Part shown: one piece after another, positions 21,664 to 34,500 of the stretch
Layout: every line of letters begins with the position of its first letter
Numbering within the stretch: the first letter of the stretch is position 1
Assembly: GCA_905250025.1 (NCBI GenBank)
Contig: CAJNOJ010000037.1
Location: 186,001 to 250,000 of the forward strand
Reading direction: 5' to 3'
DNA from: Adineta ricciae
Lineage: Eukaryota > Rotifera > Eurotatoria > Adinetida > Adinetidae
Length of the DNA: 64,000 nt
Made by a program: the position numbers and the translations under genes
Notes under the pieces: model-generated
What the model was told of the DNA's origin: nothing
Database searches by the model: none
Seen by the model: the letters and a program-made list of their open reading frames with translations, nothing else

Positions 21664-24600
21664 ATGGGAAATTGTACTGCTGTACCTACTTTACGTCGAA
21701 CTCCACACATCTCACGGACACAATCACGCCGTGCCACTGTTTCCTCTATTACCAATGGTGCACAAGTATCGGTACCAAGATCTGAACCATACATAGTCCA
21801 TCATAATGTACCTTCTCCTGTCGAATCACCTATTTGGGTGGCCATTAAAAATCGACGGCGGCATAAACCACACACCAACCGCATTAAAACTACTCGCTAC
21901 AATATTCTCACTTTCATACCGAAGAATCTTTTCGAACAATTTCGTCGCGTTGCCAATGTTTATTTTGCTATTCTTATCGGACTCAATTGGATACCTATTG
22001 TCAATGCACTTTCAAAACAAGTATGTCTCACAGTTTATTTTGTTTCATATGCTATTTTTGAACGATTACTCTTCTAGGTTGCTTTCATTCCTCTCACAGT
22101 CATTCTCACAATCACAGCTATCAAAGATCTCGTCGAAGATCTCAAGCGTTGGAGAAGTGACGCCCAAATCAACAAACAAATTGCACAAGTCTACGACAAG
22201 TCAGTCGATCATCAGCACTTTCTCATTCGTTTATCGTTCACTCTTTTTTTCTGCACAGAAAAACCAAAACATTCATTCCTTGTAAATGGCAAGATCTCTC
22301 AGTTGGAAACGTCGTTCGAGTTCGAACTGACGAAACAGTACCCGCCGATATTCTTCTTCTCTCTTCAGCATCCACCGAAAGCACTTGCTACCTGGACACA
22401 GCCGCCATCGATGGCGAAACCAATCTGAAACAAAAGAGTATTCCATCTTGTTTTCTCAACTTGGACAAAACAGCAGAAGAAACCAGTTTTGAACTTCAGT
22501 GCGATCCACCGAACGATGATATCTATCGTTTCTGTGGTCGATTATTGTTCTCGACTGGGTCGAATGCTTGTCCATGTGACAACAATAACTTTCTGTTGCG
22601 TGGCTGTGTATTGAGAATCACAGAGTATGTGGATGGACTGATAGTGTATGCTGGTGAGTGTCATCGGTAAAACGTAGTGTTAGATGTTGAGTTGTGGTTG
22701 TTTAGGAAACGAAACGAAGATCATCAAGTCATCTCGTCAGACAATCAGTAAACATGCGTTGATCGAAAGGTACATAAATAGAGATGTACTATTTTCGAGC
22801 TTAATTTTGACAACCATATGCTTACTTTGTGCTGGTCTATCCATTTATTGGGAACGTTCATTTGGTGACAAATGGACGTTTGTTCCATTTATAGTAGATG
22901 ATCCATTTGATAACTCTGTTCGAGATTTCTTTGCCAACACGCTACGGTTTGTGATATTATTTCAAGTGATGGTACCCATCGCCTTGTATGTCTCATTGGA
23001 TCTTGTTCGTGTTCTACAAATGTACACTATCGCACGTGACAAGCATCTCAAGTATGAGCATCCGATCAGTTGTCGAACGTTCACGATCAATGAGGATCTT
23101 GGTCAAATCGGATATGTGTTTACAGATAAAACTGGAACTTTGACACAAAACAAACTAGTGTTTAAAATGATGTCTGTGGGTGGCATATACTATTCAGGCA
23201 GGTATGAACTGAATTATTTCCCAAACTTCCACGTACCTTGCTTATTGCCCTTCTCATCAGCCAGCAGAAAGACTCGACGTTTTCTATTTGTATGAATGAT
23301 GAAAACTGCTTGTAAACGACAAATCTACCTTCATTCTAGGTCTGAATTACCTGAAAAAAACGACCCATTGATTCAACACTTCCTCACTACACTGGCCATC
23401 TGCAACACCTCATTCATCGTCCACGATCATCCCGAGTTCATGCATCGACTCGACTACCAGCCCAAGTACGAAGGCGACAACGCCGACGATCTCGTCCTCT
23501 GTCAAACAGCATCGCAATTCGGTGTCAGAATGATCTCACGATCAGCACAAACCATCACCGTTCGATACCTCGACTCGTCCAACTCGAACAAACAAGATCT
23601 CGACTATGACATTCTCTGTCTCCTACCATTCGACTCCACACGCAAACGAATGTCCATCATTGTTCGACTCAACGATCAGATCTTCTTGTACATCAAGGGT
23701 GCCGAATCATCTATCTGGCCACATCTCAGTTCTCTNCAATTCGGTGTCAGAATGATCTCACGATCAGCACAAACCATCACCGTTCGATACCTCGACTCGT
23801 CCAACTCGAACAAACAAGATCTCGACTATGACATTCTCTGTCTCCTACCATTCGACTCCACACGCAAACGAATGTCCATCATTGTTCGACTCAACGATCA
23901 GATCTTCTTGTACATCAAGGGTGCCGAATCATCTATCTGGCCACATCTCAGTCCTCTCAACGATACTCACACGAAGTCAACCATCGAACAGCACAGCTTG
24001 ACTTTTGCCGAACAAGGCTACCGATCACTGTTAGTCGCCTATCGGCAGCTGACTCTACGAGAGTTTGAGTCATGGTTCGAGCGATATCGATTTGCAGCGA
24101 ACGCGCTCGATAACCGAGAGGAAGCCATCTCCGATGCAGCGACTGAGATCGAAGTGGATCTGATGTTGGCTGGACTGACAGCTGTCGAAGATAAACTACA
24201 AGACGGTGTACCACGAGCCATCGCCACTCTCAGATGTGCTGGTATCAAGCTGTGGCTGTTGACAGGTGACAAACAAGCAACTGCCCTGAGCACAGCACAA
24301 GCTGCATCTCTCATCAACATTCCACAAACACTCTCATCGGACTCTCATTCAACATCTCGGGTGAGCAACGTCTTTGTCGTCATCTATAGACTGGGATAAT
24401 CGTGTCGCTACTTTCTAGAATATTGCACCAGCCGCCACCGCCTGGGACTTTGATCGCTCGGCTCAAGCTCGACTCAACCAGCACACTCATATGATCTACT
24501 ATAGTTCCCAACTCATTGAAATCGACCAGCAACTACGTATGTTTTTACTTTGCGGGATGTGCGATCGAAAGTAGGAGAGATGACTGTTGATGTTTAGGTA

Positions 24601-26085
24601 ATCGAGAGAGCAGCGCGTCGGATGATGTTCGAACAGAGAAGACGATCAGTCGGATGCGTGAAGTTATTGCTGCACAAGCGTCACCGGTGTCACTTGTTGT
24701 GACTGGCGAAGATCTGAGTAAGTGAAAGAGAGAGAGCAGTGCATGAGAATGATTGTCTGTTGTGTTACAGGTGTGATCCTTCGATACAAGCCAAAAGAGT
24801 TCATTCGAGCTGCATCGGAATGTCAGTCGGTATTGTTCTGTCGAGTGTCGGCAACGCAGAAGCGTGAACTGGTGAGTGTTGCGAAGTCGGTGTTCAAGCA
24901 TCGAATCTTGGCGATCGGTGATGGTGCAAATGATGTTGGAATGATTCGTGAATCTCACTGTGGAGTTGCTGTGTATGGTCGTGAAGGATCTCAAGCAGTA
25001 GCCGCAGGCGACTTTGCAGTTGATCGTTTCGAANCATCGGAATGTCAGTCGGTATTGTTCTGTCGAGTGTCGGCAACGCAGAAGCGTGAACTGGTGAGTG
25101 TTGCGAAGTCGGTGTTCAAGCATCGAATCTTGGCGATCGGTGATGGTGCAAATGATGTTGGAATGATTCGTGAATCTCACTGTGGAGTTGCTGTGTATGG
25201 TCGTGAAGGATCTCAAGCAGTAGCCGCAGGCGACTTTGCAGTTGATCGTTTCGAATGTCTTCGTCGTTTACTTCTTGTTCACGGTGCTTGGTGTTTCACT
25301 CGAACAAGTGAACTTATCTTGTACACATTCATGCACAACTGTGCTTACGTATTTGTGATTTTCTTTCATCAGTTTTTCAATGGCTTTTCAGGGGCAGTGT
25401 CTCTGCATTCATTCTGTAAGTGACGAAAATAAAATAGTTGTTTTCGCAATTATGTTGAATATTTTAGATCTGACGTTGTATTCAAGCTTGTTTACCGTGC
25501 TTCCACAAGTAAGACGGAATCGAATGCTAATCATTTGTCTTAGGTTGCGAATTTATGTAGTGTGCTGCAGCTTTATTTGATCAACATGTGCCCGCTGAAC
25601 GAGCATTACATGAACCTCAGCTGTATCAATACACTCTACATGCGAGATGCTATCGAATGTGGTCATATTGGATAAATATTCTCGATGCTATATGGCAGAG
25701 TTCAGTGATATTTTTCTTTGCTTATCTATCATACAGAAACGAATTTTATATTGATGTGTCGGCGTTTGGTTTTTCTATTGCATTCAGTATGATTGTTACA
25801 TCTTTGATACATGTTCTTTTGCAAACATCGCGTGTTGATATATCTATCATTAGTTCCATCGCATTCAGTTTTCTCGTATTTCTTGGATTTACCCTGGTAT
25901 TTGATGAAACTTGTGTGGTATGCATTCCAGGTGAAAGTCCATATCAAGTCTCGTATCATACACTTCGGAAAGCCCGATTTTGGTTTACAACGGCATTAAC
26001 TATTTTCACAGCAATGCTACCTCGATTTACTATCAAATGTTTATACAATACTATACGCTATCCGTTCGCAGTAAACTACGAATAG
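21664..26085 (+). CDS. P4-type ATPase (phospholipid flippase), probably class V/ATP10-like
   Basis: Membrane pump that moves phospholipids to the cytosolic leaflet. Spliced order: N-terminal [20 protein letters not shown] and [20 protein letters not shown] (TM1-2), actuator loop [14 protein letters not shown] (P4-type DGET), TM3-4 [16 protein letters not shown], phosphorylation site [10 protein letters not shown] at about 23121-23150, nucleotide-binding [12 protein letters not shown] and [16 protein letters not shown], hinge GDGANDVGM, then TM5-10 to the stop at 26085. ITEDLGQI-like wording ([16 protein letters not shown]) and the TM3-4 sequence resemble ATP10. Two single Ns (23736, 25034) lie between 221-bp copies, so the literal translation carries two false 74-residue repeats. 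Start MGNCTAVP chosen; an ATG four codons upstream is also possible. An open frame past the stop (to 26213) may be an alternative C-terminal exon. Confidence 0.9.
23515..23957 (+). repeat. Two 221-bp copies flanking one N (assembly join)
   Basis: 23515-23735 is repeated at 23737-23957 with one visible mismatch (T at 23731, C at 23953). The single unknown base at 23736 separates them. Copy plus N is 222 bases, so the frame survives by chance and the nucleotide-binding domain appears twice. Overlapping contig ends that were not merged explain this best. Confidence 0.9.
24813..25255 (+). repeat. Second pair of 221-bp copies flanking one N
   Basis: 24813-25033 is repeated at 25035-25255, with N at 25034. 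The copied segment holds the GDGANDVGM hinge, which a P-type ATPase has only once. Same size and layout as the pair at 23515-23957. Confidence 0.9.
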
Positions 26086-26730
26086 GATTTTCCGATCGAA
26101 ATCCATATGTGTTAGATCATTTACCATGTACAGATCCGGTGTGGGTGGAGTTAATTACCACAAAACAAAATTCCGATGGTGACAATCGCAACAAAAGATC
26201 GTTATGCCTGTAAATATAAATATATGACACAGATCTTGGTTTTTTTTGTATTTGTGATTCGAAGTTTGATCTGATTTTTTTTCTCGTTTGTCTCATTTGT
26301 TTTTATTTTACATGCATAAATATTTGTTTTCAATATTGTTATGGTTTACACGTTGATAACAATTTTTCAAAAGATATTTTGGAGTGAAGAATCTTCTTTT
26401 AAATCTTCACTTCCAGAGAAAAAATAAGAGAAAAAATTGTCTGTTGAAACTGGCGACATCTTTTCAAATGTAAAACTTTGCTTTATGGCCTTAGTTTTGA
26501 GTCATATTTGTATACTATCAGATAAAAAACCTATTTGGTAGCTATCGGCCAATAAATGAACGAATGTTTTATTTTGCACTAAACTGAAGAAACGCCGTCC
26601 GCTTTGATTCTCAGCCGTGTCGTTTTCTTCCTATGTTGTTGAGTCGATAAAGAAATTTACGCAATTCGATCTCATAGATTTCTCCTTATTCTCATCTAGA
26701 TTAATTTATTCATCCGAATGATCAATAGAC
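26086..26730. other. Intergenic stretch between flippase and eIF5B
   Basis: An open frame of about 130 bases (to 26213) follows the flippase stop in another frame and may be an unresolved alternative tail. Otherwise AT-rich and non-coding. An acceptor-like TTATTCTCATCTAG ends at 26700, 30 bases before the eIF5B ATG. Confidence 0.4.
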
Positions 26731-29700
26731 ATGGCAAACAAAAACAAGAAAGCACCTTTGCCCAAGTAAACGAGATTCTACTTGGAATATCTCACGCAGA
26801 TCAATGTTGTCTTTTCGTTTACTGTTTCAGAAATATAGCTACCAATCAAGAAGATGTTGAAGACGATGACAATGACGGTGACTTTGGAACCACCTCATCA
26901 GCTAATAAATTTCAGGCCAAATTTTCCATGTTAATGTCCGACGACGATAATGACGCCGCAGATGATGATAACGACGAAGAAGTTGCACCAGTTAAGTCTG
27001 TACCAACGGTGGCAGCAAGTTCTTCGAAAAAGAAAGGAGCGAAAGCTAAAAAGCAAACATCGAAGAATAAGAAAGAAGATGACGAAATTGATTCTCTGTT
27101 AGCACAAATTGAATCAACCAGTGTATCGACGAAAAAATCTGATAAGAAGAAGAATAAACAAGCTGCGACAACAGTCAATCAAGATGAAGAAGCTTTTAAA
27201 GAAGGCGAAGGACAAGATCTAGAAGATATTCTCAAAGTAGGATGAATGTCAATAAAGAAAATGCGGTTGTAACTCTCTTCTTCGCTAGGAAATTGATGAA
27301 AAATTTGACGAAAAAGATCGACGAAAGGAGGCGAAGAAGGAAAAGAAAAAGAACAAGAAAGAAGAGAAAGGTAAGTGTTCAGTCGTTTTGTTATCAATAC
27401 TTATGTGCTATTTTCACTATGGAAGTAGAATCTGTGGAGACTAAACCAGCTGTAAGTTACTTTGAAAATTCCGTTCAGCGAATGCTCTCTTTGTTGAAGG
27501 GTAATGAAGTTGGCGCACAAAGCTCGACGACTGAAAAGGCATCGGCTGTAACTAAGACTGAAGTTCAAGAAGGTAGAACTTGATATTCGTACGAAACAAC
27601 TGAATGTTTTGAGATTTCGTTAGACGAAGCTGGCGCTGCTGCTGGTGACGAGAAAAAGAGTTCATCGAAGAACAAGAAGAAAGCAGCTGCAGAAAAGAAG
27701 GCGAAAGGTGGTGTTGACGCCAAAACGGTAGGTCTACGTCCGAATCTTTGTGCTTCTGGTATAATGCATTTCTTTTCTCGATTTTCAGTTGAGTTTGATG
27801 AAAGAATTTCAACGGAAACAAGAAGAAGCGAAATTGAAAGCACTCCAAGATGAAGAAGCAGAGCTAAGATTACAAGAAGAACTAGAGAAACAACGCGAAG
27901 AAAGACTACGTTTAGAAAAAGAGCGTCGTGATAAGAAAAAACAAAAAGAAAAAGATCGTATTCAACGAAAGAAAGAGGAAGGTTCCTATTTGACGAAAGA
28001 GCAACGAGAGAAGTTAGAACGTGCTCGTATTCAATTCGAAGCAGCTGGCATTCAAGTACCCGCGCGAAGTGCTGAATCGAAATCTGCGAATAATGGAGAA
28101 CAACCAATAAAAAAACGTGTTCTCTACGATGATCGTCGAAAGAAAAATCAAGCCAATGCAGCTAAACGTATATTTCATGAATTAAACAAAATAACGTTCA
28201 CAATTAGTTTCATTCTTATCTGTAGAAGCAGGTACAGCTGGTTCAGCAGCTGCAGGCGCATCAGAGTCGGTAACATCGGACGGAGTAGAAAAGCCATTGC
28301 CAGTTAAAGTGAGTTTTGTCTCTTGAGATAGAAATCATCGTTTCATTCATGCTCATGTTAATTTAGGAAGAAGATAACTTGAAAGATGATTGGGAACAAG
28401 AATCAGAAGAAGAAGTAGCAGGTGAAGTTGAAGAATCTCAAACACCAACAACTGAAACTGCTAGTATTAATGTTAAACATGTGAACCCAACACCATCAGT
28501 GACAACGACAACTACAACATCAGCGAAGAATGCAACCAATGAAAGTTCAGAATCCGAATCATCTGAAGACGAATCATCGTCGGACGAATCCGAGGATACC
28601 AGCTCATCGAGTGATGATGACGAAACTAGTCAACTTTCGCCGTTTGAGCGCGTCAAACGTCGTTTACACAGACGTCACGAAACGTGTGAAAGTCGTCGTA
28701 CTACAGAGGTTCTTCGTGCACCTGTTATTTGCGTTTTGGGTCACGTCGATACGGGTAAAACGAAAATTCTGGATAATCTTCGTCGAACGCATGTCCAAGA
28801 TGGTGAAGCCGGTGGTATCACTCAACAGATCGGTGCAACAAATGTTCCACTCGAAACTATTCGTGAACGAACGAAGATGTGTCGAAAACTGGTTTCACGT
28901 GAAGGCGATTTCATCGTTCCAGGCCTTCTGATCATTGATACACCGGGGCACGAGTCTTTCAAAAACTTACGATCACGTGGTTCATCACTTTGCGATCTGG
29001 CCATTCTCGTTGTTGACTTAATGCACGGTATAGAACCACAAACACTCGAATCTATTCAATTATTAATCGAAAGAAAGACGCCATTCATCGTCGCACTGAA
29101 CAAGGTAGAGAAAACTCAAGCTTGGATCGAAATAGCTAATGCGATACACCGTTGTTTAGATCGATCGATTGTATAATTGGAAAGGTGATAGTAAGAGAAA
29201 TGTGGAACTTGTTCTCGAAGAACAAAGTCCAAATACGCGCAACGAATTTGAAAAGCGCTGCAATGATGTCATTGTTCAATTTGCCGAACAAGTAAAACCA
29301 ATTAATCTTTATTCTTACTAACTCATCATTATTTTCGTAGGGTCTGAATGTTGCACTTTATTATAAAAATCCTGATCCAAACGAATTTTATTCCATGGTA
29401 CCAACATCAGCACATACCGGTGATGGCATGGGTTCATTAATCGCCATGATTATTGAAAGATGTCAAACTACGCTTGCTAAACGTTTGTCATATACTGATG
29501 AATTGCAAGCCACAGTCATGGAGGTAGAGTATTTTTAATGTTCGAAAACGATATTTAGTCTTTGTGTTATAGGTGAAAGCAATTGGTGGTCTTGGTACAA
29601 CGATTGATGTTGTTCTTGTGAATGGACATTTACATGTTGGTGATACAATTATTGTTGCAGGCCAAGAAGGACCGATTGTAACACAAGTTCGTGGCCTTCT

Positions 29701-30972
29701 TATGCCTGAACCGAATCGAGAACTTCGTGTTCGCGTACGTTCTTTATCTGGAATTTCGATGATGGTTAACTCTTTTGATTTTTCTTGTTAGAACCAATAT
29801 CAAAACTATAAATCAGTCAAAGCTGCCCGTGGTATTAAGATTGCAGCTAAAGATCTCGAAAAAGCCATGGCTGGCCTTCCATTGTTCGTCGGTCGAAAAG
29901 ACGATGAAGTTGATTATTTCAGAAATGAAATTCAAAATATTCTCAAGACTGCACTTAGCTCAATCAAACTAAAAGAAAACGGTGTCTACGTTCAAGCATC
30001 AACTCTGGGCTCACTAGAAGCCTTACTTGAGTTTCTGAAAACATCCAATATACCAGTAAGATTATTCCTGTCGAGTAATCCTATGAATTTCGAAAATTTG
30101 TCTAGTACGCTGGCATTAACATCGGGCCTGTTCACCGAAAAGATATTATTCGTGCGTCAACTCAATTGGAACGAGATGCACAGTAAACGTTGTTTAGTTT
30201 ATCGTCGTATCAATACGTTGTAATCGTTTAGATGGGCAGTTGTACTGGCGTTTGATGTGAGAATCGAGAGAGATGCTCAGGACCATGCAGATAACGTTGG
30301 TAAGCACATTGAAATGTTTTTATTAGATAGAGATGTCATTGTTGATGAATAGGTGTGAAAATCTTCCAAGCTGATATCATCTATCATCTCTTCGACATGT
30401 TTATTGCTCATCGTGAACGCGTTAAAAAAGAAAATCAAGAAAAATTTCGACATCTTGCCGTGTTTCCGTGCAAATTAAAAGTTCTACCGCAATTCGTATT
30501 CAATTCGCGTGATCCAATCATCTGTGGTGTAGTCGTGGAAGATGGTTTTGTCAAGCTGGGTACACCGATCTGTGTTCCGTCAAAAGAAGTAAAAGTCCTT
30601 GGATAGGAAGAAGAGCAAATTTCTTGTTTTCTCTTTTAGTTCATTGATCTTGGCCGAATTGTAAGTATCGAATTGAATCATAAACCAATGGAAATTGCAA
30701 GAAAAGGTGCGGAAGTTTGTATCAAAATTGATCCGGTCAGTGGTGAAGCACCGAAAATGTTCGGCCGACATTTTGACGAAAGTGATATCTTGATGAGCAA
30801 AGTAAATTGATGGATAGTTTTCGTTTTCTTTTCGCAAGAAACGACATCATTTCTTTCATTTCAGGTATCCCGAGAAACGATTGATGTTGTCAAAGATCAT
30901 TTTCGTGATGATATGCAAAAGTCCGACTGGCAATTGATGGTCGATTTGAAAAAGATATTTAACATTCTTTAA
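26731..30972 (+). CDS. EIF5B: Translation initiation factor eIF5B
   Basis: GTPase that joins the ribosomal subunits at the end of initiation. Exon 1 is only [12 protein letters not shown] (26731 onward), then [13 protein letters not shown] long charged N-terminal region of alternating acidic and Lys-rich blocks follows, including a helical [20 protein letters not shown] stretch. The GTPase domain has G1 [10 protein letters not shown]2 [11 protein letters not shown]3 DTPGHESF and G4 NKID, the last formed across an intron (AACAAG|ATCGAT near 29105/29159). Domain II and later parts read [36 protein letters not shown] sequence, [37 protein letters not shown] and [17 protein letters not shown] to the TAA at 30970. 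Complete by comparison with human eIF5B, with at least twelve small introns. Confidence 0.95.
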
Positions 30973-31522
30973 AGAACAATATTCAAAATAAAAGAATAAA
31001 GGTTATACACAGTGAATATTTAAAAAAAAATCTATTAAACTGAGCGACTAACTCGTCCAAATGTAATACACATGTGCATTTTCACTGTTGTTGCCCTCGT
31101 TTTTTTAAAAATTTCAGTTCATTTTTTGTTGATTTCTATGTTAAAATCGTTCTCTTGCCTTCAGCATACATGTTACTTTATTCTTGAGTTGTTTTCAAAC
31201 GATTCTCGAGAACGATATTTGTTCGAAATATAAAAAAAAGACTCATTGATGACGAATTCGTTGAGTATAATCGCGTGCACACGTACAAAACGATTTGTGT
31301 TAAAGCTATTCATTCGCGTGACAGGATATTTTGAAGTGTGCCTGAGACTTTCTTTCCAACGTACTCGGAATCAACTCGTGACATCTGTCCGAAGCAACAC
31401 AAATTGGTCTATTTAACGGACCCGTTGAAAGGGAATGAAGTCCTGACTTGACTAAATTTGCCTATATACTATTTAAGTACATTCCACCTGAGTGTACCTG
31501 AATCACATCACATTCGGGGCAA
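30973..31522. other. Intergenic stretch between eIF5B and PAPS synthetase
   Basis: AAAATAAAAGAATAAAGG at about 30987 supplies poly(A) signals for eIF5B. A TATATA motif at 31463-31468 stands about 55 bases before the next start codon. No other gene recognised. Confidence 0.45.
31463..31468 (+). promoter_or_regulatory. TATA-like motif upstream of PAPS synthetase exon 1
   Basis: CCTATATACTATTTAAG, 55-60 bases before ATG 31523. A second TATA-rich stretch (TGTATATATTATAG near 32068) lies inside the long first intron and might serve an alternative first exon. Confidence 0.35.
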
Positions 31523-34500
31523 ATGTCGTCGATGTCGGTACACCAATTTCGAATCAATACTGATAATACAGAATTAATTGGTGAACTTCTTCGAAAAGAA
31601 CATTTCGTTCAACAGAATTCATCATTAACATTTACAAAACAAAATCTAGATCAAAAGATTCAAATTGGTCTCTCATATTCGTTTCCTTCACCGTCAATTA
31701 TTTGCTGTTGTTCGACAATTTCGACATCATTACCCCAGTTACTATCATATCTGGATCAAAGTTCGTCGTCAATTGTTAATCTCATTCTTTTTATTCAATC
31801 GTCCGATACAGTTGAATGGAATTCTCTCATGAATTCCCTATCGACTCGTAATTTATCGCTAAGCGTTCTGCATGATAAAGATCAGCTTGGAACTAAACTG
31901 GTAGAAATTATTGAAGCTTTAATCAAACAAAATCAAAAGAAAACAATCGCTAGCGTTGATAAACAACCAACACATGCAATCCACACTTCTCAGGTATATA
32001 AATCCCGGTTCGTTTGTCGGTATTGTATACCGAACACGCGGTAGAAACCTTTCATGCGAATCAAGTGTATATATTATAGTATAAATATTGAGTGTTCCTT
32101 CAATTTGTACATTTAATTATGCCTCAGGTAGTGTTTTCATGAATGTTTTTTTAGTGCTTTTGGGTGAATGTTAACCTGCTCTAAAGCGGTTTATCTACTC
32201 TTGTTGTAACTTGCTTTTTGCTTTCTTAGAATGAAAGAAATATTTTCTATTCGGTGTCGAAGATCACGCGTGAAAAGCGTGCGGTTGCTCTCGGGCAGCG
32301 CGGAGCATTTCGGGGATCAACGGTTTGGTTAACTGGTAAGTTGTCCTTAATGGCCGACTACTGAAACGAACTTCCATTCTCTATAGGTCTTTCCGGTGCC
32401 GGAAAATCGACGATTGCGTAAGAAGACTGATCTGTTCATTTAGAAGAAATATTCATTTTTTAATTTTTGTGAAGTTTCGCACTAGAAGAATATATTGTTA
32501 GTAAGGGTTTGCCAGCGTATTGTCTGGATGGTGATAATATTCGATTTGGTTTGAACAAAAACTTGGGCTTTTCCAATGAAGATCGTGTCGAAAACATTCG
32601 GCGTGTTGCTGAAGTGGCGAAACTATTTGCCGATGCTGGTATTATGTGTATTGTTGCTTTTATCAGCCCATTCGAAGAGGTAAATCAGAATTGAGTGCAA
32701 TAATAATCCGTACTCTTGTATAAACTTTCCTAGGATCGCGAAGGTGCACGAAAATTACACGAAGACGCTGAAATACCGTTCATCGAAGTCTTTGTTAGCA
32801 CACCATTAGCTGTATGCGAATCACGAGATAAGAAAGGTTTATATGAAAAAGCACGGAAAGGAATGATCAAAGGTAAGATTGGTTTACTATGAAACAATGA
32901 GAAATAGACATATGTTTTAGGTTTTACCGGTATTGATGCACCGTATCAGCCACCAGCGCATCCGGATATAGTTATCGATACAAGCATAGTTCCATTAGAT
33001 CGTTCAATTGAGATGATCATTGCTAAATTAGCCGAACGAGTAAATTTGTTAATAGAGCTATGACATAACCTTTCACTAAGTGCTTGTCTGTTTAGAACGT
33101 CCTTTCATCAACATTAATCATGGCTGTCAACGAATTGTTTATGGACGAACAGATGCGTGCAAGAGCTACGGAAGAGTTTCCAAATTTGGATAAACTTGAA
33201 ATTACTGAAGTAATAATGCTATTTGTTGGCATATTTGCGTCAGCCTTAACGTAACATCGATCGATTTTTACAGATTGATTTACAGTGGATTCAGGTGTTA
33301 AGTGAAGGTTGGGCTACTCCACTAAGCGGTTTCATGCGGGAAACAGAATATTTACAATGTTTGCACTTCGGTTGTCTCATGAAAGGTAAACATATCCTAC
33401 GATCATAAAGAACGATGATTAATTTTGATTCTTAGGTCATACTGAAAATCAGACGATTCCTATTGTTTTACCATGTACAACTGAAGATAAAGAACGTTTA
33501 CAATCGTCACAGATCATTGCTTTGTGTTATAATCAAAAGTTGGTCGCTCTTTTGAAAAAACCAGAATTTTATGCACATAGAAAAGAAGAAAGATGCGCAA
33601 GGGTCTTTGGCACAACAAATATCGAACATCCACATATCAAAGTAGGTCGAAAATTTGTCATCGTGTTCTTTCTATTCGTTACACTGTCTGTTCGTAGATG
33701 ATTTTTGAAAGTGGTGATTGGTTAATCGGTGGTGACCTTGAAGTTCTANCCTAATGGATGAAGTAAAAAAACCAGAATTTTATGCACATAGAAAAGAAGA
33801 AAGATGCGCAAGGGTCTTTGGCACAACAAATATCGAACATCCACATATCAAAGTAGGTCGAAAATTTGTCATCGTGTTCTTTCTATTCGTTACACTGTCT
33901 GTTCGTAGATGATTTTTGAAAGTGGTGATTGGTTAATCGGTGGTGACCTTGAAGTTCTAGAACGAATTCGTTGGAACGATGGCCTAGATGAATTTCGTTT
34001 AACACCTAACGAATTACGACAACGATTCCGTGATATTAAAGTAAGAATAAACAGTTGATCTTCCGAATAGATTTTATTTTCAATTTGTCGAATAGGCGGA
34101 CGCAGTGTTTGCTTTTCAACTTCGAAATCCTATTCACAACGGTCATTCACTTCTAATGCAAACAACACGACAATATCTCGTCGATCATGGTTTTAAAAAT
34201 CCTGTTCTTTTACTTCATCCATTAGGTATACTTTTACACCAATGTCTTTCTACAGCACATTTTGTTATATTAGGCGGCTGGACAAAAGAGGATGATGTTC
34301 CTTTACCTGTGCGTATGGCTCAACATCAGGCATTCCTAAATGAAGACGAGAACGATCGACTTGACCGTTCACGTACTGTACTTGCCATATTTCCATCGCC
34401 TATGAGTTACGCTGGTCCAACAGAAGTTCAATGGCATGCGAAAGCTCGTATGTGCACCGGTGCAACATTCTATATTGTCGGTCGTGATCCTGCTGGTTTG

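Noticed and set aside
24545..25216. Long minus-strand ORF of 223 aa over the P4-ATPase
   Set aside because: It runs through the N and the duplicated segment and has no recognisable content; the plus strand is clearly coding.
23515..25255. Real tandem domain duplication in the flippase
   Set aside because: Both repeats are centred on a single N and near-identical; family members have each motif once.
27565..28107. 180-aa minus-strand ORF over eIF5B
   Set aside because: Antisense of Lys/Glu-rich codons, giving Phe/Leu/Ser; no family features.
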